Assembly: GCA_964473645.1 (NCBI GenBank)
Contig: CAYYPW010000017.1
Location: forward strand, 1-64,000
Direction: 5' to 3'
DNA: 64,000 nucleotides
Source: HdN1 sp964473645
GTDB lineage: Bacteria > Pseudomonadota > Gammaproteobacteria > Pseudomonadales > Ketobacteraceae
Program-made: the position numbers and the translations under genes
Shown here: positions 18,401 through 26,287 of the stretch, piece after piece
Position numbering within the stretch: position 1 is the first letter of the stretch
How the letters are laid out: each line of letters starts with the position of its first letter
The notes under the pieces: model-generated
What the model saw: only the letters and a program-made list of their open reading frames with translations
What the model was told of the DNA's origin: nothing
Database searches by the model: none

Positions 18401-19757
18401 GGTGATTGCAGGTTTTGCAAAAACGCTGGCGCTCGAATCCGGGGCATATTTCAACGGGCATCTGGATTATGTACGCAACGAACGCTTTAGCTGGTCGCCC
18501 ATTATCGATTGCCTAAAAAAGAGCGCCAGTGTCAGTTGTCTGCGTATTCAAGGTGACAACTTCGAAACACAACGTCTTGAACGTCTCGATACCACGCATG
18601 TGCCATTGATCGAGATAGCCGTTAAACCCCAGCGTTATTATGTCGTGGCAGGCGGTGCGGGCACCTTGGGCGCGGCGACGGCGCGTTGGCTGGTGGAGCA
18701 GGGCGCCACCCATGTAGCCTTGTTGAGTCGTGGTGGTAAATTGCCGGAGAGTTTACAGAATCTTGTACGCAGTGATCTTACGCTGACAGCACTGGCTGTT
18801 GATTTGTGTGATTTCGCTTCGCTGGGAGCCTGTCTTGAAGCGTTGCGTCGAGAGCGCCCATTGGCGGGCGTTATACATGCTGCAGGGGTATTTGAACTCA
18901 CCGCTATTGCAGACATGACCCGTCAACAGCTCTTCAACGTGATGGATAGCAAAGCACTGGGGATCTGCCACCTCGATCAGCATTGTCTGCACGACGCGCT
19001 GGATATGTTTGTCGGCTTTTCTTCTATTGCCTCGGTGTGGGGCTCTGGCGGCAACTTTCATTATGGCGCTGCAAATTTCGTTGTGGATGCAGTAATCACG
19101 CGGCGCCGACAGCGCGGTCAGTGCGGGACGGTGATCAACTGGGGCCCTTGGCAGCAGTCGGGGATGGTAACAGATGAATCCGATAGCCAGGCGCGTCAGC
19201 GTGGCTTGCTTGCGATGGATAAAACAGTGGGAATGCAGGTATTTGGGCGTCTCCTGCGTTCTGATCGCATACAGACGGTCGTGGCCGATATTGATTGGCA
19301 AAAACTGTATCCGCTTCTGGCACTCTCGCGAGCTGCGTCGCTGATCGCTGCGATGGCACCGGTGAAGAAAACACAAGAGGTGGCACTCGATGCCGAGGAT
19401 CTGCAATTCAAGGCAGCATGGCAGCGCTTGGACGTGCACCAGCGCCCTACAGCTCTATTGACGTATCTTCGCCAACAATTAGCGCGTGCATTGCACCTGG
19501 AACTGCAAGATGTCGATGTCACCCAGCCCCTGATCAATACCGGTATGGATTCGTTGATGGCGGTTGGTTTTCGACAGCGAATACAACAAGTGACAGGACT
19601 GGAAATTCCCGTGGTGTTGGTATTGGGAGGGGCGAGCCTTGAAACGCTTGCGGATCGGCTTGCAACCGAAGCCTCCACCACGGGTGCCAGCGTCGGTACC
19701 AATAATCTCACCGCTTCCCAGGAAGATACCGAAGCTATTTTCGAAGGTGTGCTATGA
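15441..19757 (+). CDS. Type I polyketide synthase, one module (KS - degenerate AT - KR - ACP)
   Basis: A 1438-residue single-module PKS. A docking coiled coil at residues 13-45 faces the acidic C-terminal helix of the preceding PKS. The KS (about 52-480) is intact: Cys225 in DTACSSS, HGTGTPLGDP and KTNIGHSEAAAG. The AT region is clearly related but damaged: GHSxG reads G667-D668-G669-M670-G671, so the catalytic Ser is Gly. The HAFH region is not recognisable, and the stretch is about 100 residues shorter than in module 1. The KR (1063-1245) keeps GGAGTLG, the Ser/Tyr/Asn residues and the A-type Trp (SVWGSGG). The ACP carries Ser1371 in GMDSLMA. No DH is present. Extension needs malonyl supplied by another AT, or the module does not extend. 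ATG 15441 follows GGAGG at the ideal distance; an in-frame ATG at 15408 overlaps the previous gene. The stop overlaps the next start as ATGA. Confidence 0.95.
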   Translation: MIEPHVMDASQSPASVQAKDKQRQLLEKALQEIKRLKQVAQEATTTLEQRQHEPIAIVGMSCRFPGSDSPEQFWQTLVEGRHCITDMYQQRWNMDALFDPDPDAPGKIYTRALGIIQDPELFDAAFFGIAPREAEDIDPQHRVLLEVCHDALQRAGYSLASINGTPTGVFVGISGQDYAHLGSRLGHPESITPWQGTGNALSAAAGRISYLLNLNGPSLAVDTACSSSLVALHLACQSLRNRESSMVLAGGVHLIFNPATTIIFAKARMLSPDGACKTFDADANGYVRSEGCGVVVLKRLSDALRDRDNIVAVIRGSAMNQDGKSQGFTAPSEHAQEAVIRAALAQARLQPADVDYLEAHGTGTPLGDPIELAAANNVYSEGRVQPLWVGACKTNIGHSEAAAGIAGVIKSALAVQHDFMPPHLHFHKPNPYVPWAQMRLQVVTEGRRFSSSTTGSIARRAAVSAFGFTGTNAHVILENPPAQASAATTASIDEAWPRLLVVAAKSSEALAQSLAALAHAIKYADSSTSTDDLRDLCFTQAVGRDHYRWRTCLPVASREHLPLALQQAAACVSDEAAPVLRAELCFQGAPHDGIAEAARWSIMADQLRRLRDDVQAVAAIDIEPLTLGETSTADLDNASQALLGVVTEYALAQCWMAIGLRPARLSGDGMGLLIAASIAGVMPFRDMLQVAYTLLQRRPIAAVLNGMSLHTPRMSVVLPGSATRMGTELKTADFWCHHLQKEINLGDMEKTSATAVANLAQPSFGADGMLAFQVGPVAKALPFATWRDQQLHYLYINGADLDWDKIWQAFPARRRVLPAHPLARQRFWNDALRDPALANVFPFAAKNWCYELQWQPHTLERSANREGPWIIVSDDPARACELHAALQRQGEIAFIWPLSSLGQDTKDAKGVLAQILPMAEQAQFIILPRLATERLGDTRLSDEPYRTWSLGILNMAQALSRTSAQLWLLTEGAFPPSSTASFSPLAAVIAGFAKTLALESGAYFNGHLDYVRNERFSWSPIIDCLKKSASVSCLRIQGDNFETQRLERLDTTHVPLIEIAVKPQRYYVVAGGAGTLGAATARWLVEQGATHVALLSRGGKLPESLQNLVRSDLTLTALAVDLCDFASLGACLEALRRERPLAGVIHAAGVFELTAIADMTRQQLFNVMDSKALGICHLDQHCLHDALDMFVGFSSIASVWGSGGNFHYGAANFVVDAVITRRRQRGQCGTVINWGPWQQSGMVTDESDSQARQRGLLAMDKTVGMQVFGRLLRSDRIQTVVADIDWQKLYPLLALSRAASLIAAMAPVKKTQEVALDAEDLQFKAAWQRLDVHQRPTALLTYLRQQLARALHLELQDVDVTQPLINTGMDSLMAVGFRQRIQQVTGLEIPVVLVLGGASLETLADRLATEASTTGASVGTNNLTASQEDTEAIFEGVL

Positions 19758-22700
19758 ACGAGTTGGCCGAAGTTCAGTCCTTCATCGAAACGCACGCACG
19801 TGAAGGTTTGGAATTATGGCAGGAAGCCGACAACCTGCGTTTCAAGGCGCCGCAATCGCTCCTGACACCTGCCTTCATGGCCACCTTGAAGGCACGCAAG
19901 CCTGCGATTCTGCAATGGTTGCGCCTGCAGCAAGACACGCAGAATACGCTCCAAACCGAAACGACTATTGACGATCGGTTCGAATTATCCTCCAGTCAGG
20001 CCGCGATCTGGATGCTGCAGAAATTTGCACCCAGCAGCCCGGTATACAATACGACGATGTTTTTACGTTTGAAAAGGCCTCTGCAGGCTGACGTTGTAAG
20101 CCGTGTAATGCAGGCGTTAATGCTGCGACACCCAATGTTACGCACTACCTTTCATGATACCGATGCCGGGCCGGAACAACGTGTACATCGCCATTTATCC
20201 ACCAATCTTGCAATGTTGGACGCAACCGATTGGTCATCGGAAGCGCTGCAACATTGGCTGGATACAGAAGCCGACGCGCCGTTTAAAGTGGGCGATGAAT
20301 CGCTGTTGCGGGTGAAGGTGCTGCAAGGTTCGCCGTGCGGGCCAATGATGATTGTAACAGTGCATCATCTGATTGCTGATTTATGGGCGTTGCTACTCAT
20401 TGCCAACGACATTCATCAGTTGATGCAGCAACACTTGAAATCGCAAGCCCTGATGCTGCCTAAGATTAACGTGCATTATAAGGGGCATGTCGAGAACCAG
20501 CAGCGGTGGTTAGGCAGCGAGGAGGGCGAGCGTAGTTGGCAATACTGGCAACAAAAACTTACCGGTGCACCCGCTGCATTGGCACTACCCGGTGATGGCC
20601 AACGCCCTATGGTGTTGCCGTTCACGCAGCGCAAAAGCAGTTTTGTGCTCACCAAGCTGCTCAGTGATCAGGCACGTCAATTCAGCAAGCGACAAGGTAT
20701 TACGCCGTTTGTCTTGCTGCAAAGTATGTTTCAGCTATTTTTGCATACGATGACGCAGGAAAATGATTTCCTGGTCGGCACCCCCACGGTGGGGCGCCAT
20801 GAAACCGGCAGCGAATTTATCGTCGGAGACTTTGCCAATCCAGTGGTGTTACGGGCCAGCATCATGCCTGATGATACCGGGGTGAGCTTTCTGCATCGCG
20901 TGAAGCAAACTGTATTGGATGCAATGCAGCATGATCGCTACCCCTTTCCCGAATTGGTACAGCGTTTGAATCCACCGCGTGATCCTTCGCGTGCCCCCGT
21001 GTTCCAATGGATGTTTCTGTGGCACCAAGCGCAGATTGATGTGTCGGGAGCAGCGGAATGGCTGCAAGAGCTAATGCCACAAAGTGGCCCGCGTGGTACC
21101 CCGTATGATTTGATGTTTTCTGTCACTGATCAGGCGGATGGCTTTCAATGTTATTGGCACGCCGCACAGGCACTTTACAGCGAAGCAAATTTACAGACGT
21201 TTTCCAACGTCATGCTGCAGCTATTGCATAGGGTTTTGGTACAACCCGAACAAGGCCTTGCGACGCTGATTGAACCCATCGAAAAGTCGTTACCTGATAA
21301 GCATCCAAAATGGATAGCGCCACTTGGGTGGAGCTATTGGCAACAGAAACACCAGTCGTTGACGGAATGGATTCTGCGACAAGTACCCGATTTGCAGTGT
21401 GAATGGGTGGTGCTTGCGCGCCCGATAACGGCATTCGACTCGTTTAATTGTGTGTTTGTCGCTGCGGCTGATAAAACGCAACTAGCGGCCCTGTGGCGCT
21501 GTGAATTTGTTCACTATGTTGTGAATCTGGCAGCTTTACCGCGTACCGTGCAGGGCGAGATTGACATAGATGCGTTGTTGCGTATTCCTGTGGTGCATCC
21601 ACAACGTTTAAGCGAAATATCACCGCACCTTGCAATCGTGCATCGTTGGGTGCATCGCATGTCCTATGAGCATGTCAGCTTCTGTGTGCCCAGTCTTGGC
21701 GTATCAGAGCTACATTCGAACTTCAAAGCAATCGCCAGTCTGGACGCATCTGCATCAACCATCGATCTGTCGCTACGACCTCCCGCATATGTTGCGGGTG
21801 TGGGCTTGTCGCTCGCAAACACGTCAGGCGATTTACTGACGGCACTGGATAGTACCGCAGCGCGCTTTCCGCAACGTGGTATTCGCTATCTTGATGGAGA
21901 AGGAACATCGCAGGATTTTCTCAGCTATTCGATACTGCAGAAAATCTCTCACCGTTTGTTACAGCCACTAACCGCATTGGGAATAACGCCCCAAACGATC
22001 ACAATATTACAAATCCGCGACCGGATGCGTTATCACTGTACGTTCTGGGCGTTATTACGAATGGGCGCAGTACCGTTGACCATTGCCAATCCTGAACAGT
22101 GGAACGAACGTGATCCAGTTGCAATGAAACTACGAAATGTCGCCCGGCGTTATAACGGCAGCGTAATACTTACCGATCACGCACCTGAGCCGGTGGCTGC
22201 CTGGGTTGGACAAGGCATTCGCGTGATGACGATACCGCCTACCCTGGAGGGCGATGTGTCGAATTGGGGCGGAGACGCGTGTGAATCCGATAGGTATTCG
22301 GCTCGCCAGCCAATTTTTTCTGATTATAGCGATACCCATCGCGTTGCTTTTTTACAGCTTACTTCGGGCAGTACCGGTGTTCCCAAAGCGATTCAGATGA
22401 CGCATCGGGGTATTTTGCATCATGTCGACGCCGCGCGCCTGCATAATGAATATGACGACAGCGATATCACCCTGAACTGGCTTCCGTATGATCATGTGGT
22501 GCCGTTGTTGACCACCCATATCAAAGATGTGGTGTTGGGATGCGATCAGATTCAGCTACCCACGTCGTCGGTCCTGGCCGATCCATTACTTTGGTTACGC
22601 GTAATGAGTGAGTGGCAGGTGACGCATAGCTGGTCACCCAATTTCGGTTTTCAGTTGGTGGCTGAGCAGTTGCAACACACCACGACGACCTTGTCGTTAA

Positions 22701-25700
22701 ATTTAAGCCCCATAAAATATCTGATGAATGCCGGTGAGCAGGTCATGGCCGCGACCGTGCGCAATTTTTCGGCCTTGTGTGCACCGTTTGGGCTGCGTCC
22801 CGGTGCTGTTCAGCCCGCCTTCGGTATGGCGGAATGTTGCACCTGCATGACATACGCAAATAATCCTGATCAACCATTGGCGTTGCGTGTGACATCGATA
22901 GGTGGGGGCCACGTCTTGCAAATCGATGAAAACGGCCCGCACAGTTTTGTCAATTTGGGGCGGGTCACTCCCGGGGTAGAAATTCGCATCGCCAATGCGA
23001 TGGGCGAAACACTATCAGAAGGCGTCATTGGTCGTCTGCAAATTCGTGGTGCTGTGGTAACCCCTGGCTATCTCGATAATCCGGACGCAAATGCAGAGGC
23101 CTTTGTGGGCGATGAATGGTTCAATTCAGGGGATCTTGGATTTATCTGGCAAGAGCAATTGTTTGTCACGGGCCGCGAGAAAGAAATGATCGTGGTGCGT
23201 GGCAGCAATTACTATTGCCATGAAATAGAACTCGTCGCCAGCGTGTCAGGTGTCGTACCGACATTTATTGCTGCGACCGGCGTGCGTGCTGGAGGCAGCG
23301 ACGTAGAACAACTGGTATTGTTCTACGTCGCTGATGGCACCCGCGCGCCTGTAGTAATTGAAGCAGAAATGATGCGCACGGTGCAGGAAGCCTATGGTAT
23401 TCAACCCACCTGCGTCCTTCCCGTTGAAAGGGCAGAATTTTTCAAGACGACCAGCGGCAAAATTCAGCGCGGCCAGTTCAAGGCCCTCTACGAATCCAAC
23501 CACTATTTCAGCGCGTCGGTAGCATTTGACGTGCGCCATCAGCGAAATTTGTTAAAGCCTGCAGTTTACCAGCGAGCAGTGGTACCAGCATCACGGTTAT
23601 ACGCAATGACTGAAGACGACAGTGAACGCTGTCTTTTCCTGGCACCCGATGGCATGCAAACTCAAGTGCAACTCTATCCAGCGCTGGCCGCAAAGCCGTG
23701 GCGTTTCCTGCCGCTGGCTGCCGACGCCTTGAGCGAATCACTACAAGCAAGTGCTTGGATTGTATTATTACCCCGCCACGACCAGCAAGATAAACACCAA
23801 GCGACGGCAGCGATTGTGCTTTTATCAGCACTGACCAAGGCGGTGTCGTCAACAAAAACACCGCCCGCACGAATTGCGTTGATTTCGTTGGTGGCAGAGT
23901 CCGAAGTCATCTTTTTGCTGAAACCCGTGATTGAATCCCTTCAACGTGAATTTCCGCAATTACATGTCAAGCATGTTTTGCTTACCGATAATGGAATTCC
24001 CTGGAAATCACTGCAACAGGAAATCCATTATCGCACCCACGATGCAAGCGTCGTGCTAAGCCATGATAAGCGATTGGTGCCACGATTACGTCGACATGGG
24101 TTTGCACCCGCCGATTCGAATCAGTTTTCGCTGTCTGCAGGCGATGTGGTTATTGTCACTGGCGCGACCGGGGCACTTGGACATCTGCTCTGTCAATTGC
24201 TGACGCAACATTTTGGTTGTCGCTTGCTGGTTCTCATGCGTACATCATCACAAACATCGGCAGCAGAAATGTCGACCGTGCCGTCGACGATATTGGCGGC
24301 CATTGATCCAGCCATGTTGCACTGTGTCTCGATCGATCCCGCCAATAAATCAAGCATTCAACAATCGATAATACAAGGGCTGGCACACTGGCACGTACAG
24401 CGGCCTGCAGCCGTCTTTCATTTGGCGGGCAGCATGCCGTTAGCGCCCATTGTCGATATCGATGCTGATTCGACTGAGCGTGCATTACAAGGCAAATTGC
24501 AACTGGCTGAGCATCTATACGGCATTATCAAAGACCTGGCACCCGGCGCTGCTTTTGTTCAATACAGCTCGATCAATGCTTTCTTCGGCGGTCAGTCTGC
24601 AGGACTGTATTGTATAGCAAACGCCGGCCAGTCCGCCTTGACCGATCGCATTAACGCCGAAGGCAAGCTGCGCGGCTGGACGCTGCATTGGAGCCAATGG
24701 AAAGGGCAGGGCATGTCCGCGCGGTTGGATAACCAGCAACATGCCATGGCACGAAATCAAGGCTATATAGCACTCACCGAAGACGATGCTCATCGTTTGC
24801 TGCACGCGGTCCTCACGCAAGCGCCAGGCAATTATTTCATCGGTTGTGACGAAGAAAATCCTGTGATTTCTCCGTTTGTTGACGGTGTTCTGTCGCATGG
24901 CGAATGGCATAGCACCTGCCTGGCAGAACCGGGTGCACAGTTTATGGATCAGCCCCGTCTGCTGGCACAGGCCAGCAGTATTCTACCGGGCTATCGCTAT
25001 CGGATTGGTCAACCTGCCCTGGAATGGCAGACTATCGCCACTGAGTTTGTTCGTGATTCGCGTGGACGAATCGATTTAACGCAGTTGCAAAGCTATCTAC
25101 AAAGCTCGTCAACCTCCCGAATATTGCCGCGCAACCCATTGGAAACCCAATTACTTGCGCTTTGGAACGAATGCCTGCCGGCGCCGGTACTCAGCATAGA
25201 TGAAAATTTTTTCGATAAAGGGGGGCACTCGATCATTGCGGCACGTCTGGTCGCACGCATCAATCAGACCATGGGTGGGCAATGGCCAGTCGCCGTCCTT
25301 TTTCAGCATCCAACCGTTGCTGCGCTTGCGCACTGTATTTGTACCGGAAACAACGTCTCCCAAATAACACAAGCGCCACCCTCGCTCATTGAATTGGCCA
25401 GGTATCGTGAATTCAACTTGCTTCCTATCAATAGCATTTCACCTGACGACAGGCAGTGTCTGTGGGTGCCGCCGCTTCTTGGCAGCCCGATGATTTATCG
25501 TGCCATAGGTGAGCAATTGCCCGTCGCCGTGCAGGCCTGGCGTGAAGGGATTGATGTACCGGTGGAAAGCTCAATCGCACTACAGGCGCAATGTTATGTC
25601 AATGATATCCTGACAAAATTGGCAGGCAATTTCTTTAGATCAAGCCTACCTGTCTCAAATCAACCAGTATCTATAGCGCTTGCTGGCTGGTCGTATGCCG

Positions 25701-26287
25701 GCACACTGGCGTTTGAAATCGCCTGCCAATTGCATCAGAAGGGCGTGCACATCAATTCAGTGATCATGCTCGACAGTGCCATTGCGGACGCAATTCCTTG
25801 GGCGGCGCTCGATACCCAAAGCCGACGCTTACTGTTTCTGCGTGAACTGGGCATTGATATAGCCGCTCATTTTACAACGATTTCACTACCGGCCCACGAA
25901 CAGTCAGATGCTGCATGGTGTGGTGCACTACAAACCGCACTATGGGGCAACCATTCAGCGTTACAAAAGCACGATGTGGAACGCCTATATCAGCGCTTTT
26001 GCCAAAAATTACATGCGCTCTGCGATTATCGACCAAGCCTTGAAAAAGAGCCGCCATATCCCGTTTATTATCTTAAAGCCAGCAGAAATCCATTAGGAAC
26101 GGAAACGATGGGGTGGCATGACGCCTTCAGCTATTTTCAAGTGCACGCCATTGATACCGATCATCATGCTCTGCTGCACGATGCGAATGTATTACGCTGG
26201 CTGCAGACGCATTTTGAATGCGATATCCACCACACCGATGTGAATAATCAGGATTCGACAGGCAGTCAGGGAGCCCTCTATGCATAA
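19754..26287 (+). CDS. NRPS-like terminal synthetase: docking - C - acyl-AMP ligase - KR - PCP - TE
   Basis: A 2177-residue enzyme. Residues 1-60 resemble the TubC N-terminal docking domain, which receives chains from an upstream PKS. The condensation domain (about 76-470) has H204-H205-x3-D209 (HHLIADL, with Leu in place of the usual Gly). Residues 480-690 form an unusual linker holding LPRTVQGEIDIDAL near 594, like the last motif of an adenylation domain but without the rest of it. The adenylating domain (about 684-1240, SGSTGVPKA at 871) belongs to the acyl-AMP-ligase type and has the PYDH...DVVLG region of PKS-associated ligases, not a classical amino-acid code. A KR (about 1460-1665) follows, then a PCP (Ser1826 in GGHSIIA) and a thioesterase (GWSYAG Ser1980; His2137/2138). 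A-KR-PCP order recalls depsipeptide synthetases that load an alpha-keto acid and reduce it on the enzyme. The product is therefore probably an ester or amide of the polyketide, released by the TE. Confidence 0.92.
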   Translation: MNELAEVQSFIETHAREGLELWQEADNLRFKAPQSLLTPAFMATLKARKPAILQWLRLQQDTQNTLQTETTIDDRFELSSSQAAIWMLQKFAPSSPVYNTTMFLRLKRPLQADVVSRVMQALMLRHPMLRTTFHDTDAGPEQRVHRHLSTNLAMLDATDWSSEALQHWLDTEADAPFKVGDESLLRVKVLQGSPCGPMMIVTVHHLIADLWALLLIANDIHQLMQQHLKSQALMLPKINVHYKGHVENQQRWLGSEEGERSWQYWQQKLTGAPAALALPGDGQRPMVLPFTQRKSSFVLTKLLSDQARQFSKRQGITPFVLLQSMFQLFLHTMTQENDFLVGTPTVGRHETGSEFIVGDFANPVVLRASIMPDDTGVSFLHRVKQTVLDAMQHDRYPFPELVQRLNPPRDPSRAPVFQWMFLWHQAQIDVSGAAEWLQELMPQSGPRGTPYDLMFSVTDQADGFQCYWHAAQALYSEANLQTFSNVMLQLLHRVLVQPEQGLATLIEPIEKSLPDKHPKWIAPLGWSYWQQKHQSLTEWILRQVPDLQCEWVVLARPITAFDSFNCVFVAAADKTQLAALWRCEFVHYVVNLAALPRTVQGEIDIDALLRIPVVHPQRLSEISPHLAIVHRWVHRMSYEHVSFCVPSLGVSELHSNFKAIASLDASASTIDLSLRPPAYVAGVGLSLANTSGDLLTALDSTAARFPQRGIRYLDGEGTSQDFLSYSILQKISHRLLQPLTALGITPQTITILQIRDRMRYHCTFWALLRMGAVPLTIANPEQWNERDPVAMKLRNVARRYNGSVILTDHAPEPVAAWVGQGIRVMTIPPTLEGDVSNWGGDACESDRYSARQPIFSDYSDTHRVAFLQLTSGSTGVPKAIQMTHRGILHHVDAARLHNEYDDSDITLNWLPYDHVVPLLTTHIKDVVLGCDQIQLPTSSVLADPLLWLRVMSEWQVTHSWSPNFGFQLVAEQLQHTTTTLSLNLSPIKYLMNAGEQVMAATVRNFSALCAPFGLRPGAVQPAFGMAECCTCMTYANNPDQPLALRVTSIGGGHVLQIDENGPHSFVNLGRVTPGVEIRIANAMGETLSEGVIGRLQIRGAVVTPGYLDNPDANAEAFVGDEWFNSGDLGFIWQEQLFVTGREKEMIVVRGSNYYCHEIELVASVSGVVPTFIAATGVRAGGSDVEQLVLFYVADGTRAPVVIEAEMMRTVQEAYGIQPTCVLPVERAEFFKTTSGKIQRGQFKALYESNHYFSASVAFDVRHQRNLLKPAVYQRAVVPASRLYAMTEDDSERCLFLAPDGMQTQVQLYPALAAKPWRFLPLAADALSESLQASAWIVLLPRHDQQDKHQATAAIVLLSALTKAVSSTKTPPARIALISLVAESEVIFLLKPVIESLQREFPQLHVKHVLLTDNGIPWKSLQQEIHYRTHDASVVLSHDKRLVPRLRRHGFAPADSNQFSLSAGDVVIVTGATGALGHLLCQLLTQHFGCRLLVLMRTSSQTSAAEMSTVPSTILAAIDPAMLHCVSIDPANKSSIQQSIIQGLAHWHVQRPAAVFHLAGSMPLAPIVDIDADSTERALQGKLQLAEHLYGIIKDLAPGAAFVQYSSINAFFGGQSAGLYCIANAGQSALTDRINAEGKLRGWTLHWSQWKGQGMSARLDNQQHAMARNQGYIALTEDDAHRLLHAVLTQAPGNYFIGCDEENPVISPFVDGVLSHGEWHSTCLAEPGAQFMDQPRLLAQASSILPGYRYRIGQPALEWQTIATEFVRDSRGRIDLTQLQSYLQSSSTSRILPRNPLETQLLALWNECLPAPVLSIDENFFDKGGHSIIAARLVARINQTMGGQWPVAVLFQHPTVAALAHCICTGNNVSQITQAPPSLIELARYREFNLLPINSISPDDRQCLWVPPLLGSPMIYRAIGEQLPVAVQAWREGIDVPVESSIALQAQCYVNDILTKLAGNFFRSSLPVSNQPVSIALAGWSYAGTLAFEIACQLHQKGVHINSVIMLDSAIADAIPWAALDTQSRRLLFLRELGIDIAAHFTTISLPAHEQSDAAWCGALQTALWGNHSALQKHDVERLYQRFCQKLHALCDYRPSLEKEPPYPVYYLKASRNPLGTETMGWHDAFSYFQVHAIDTDHHALLHDANVLRWLQTHFECDIHHTDVNNQDSTGSQGALYA

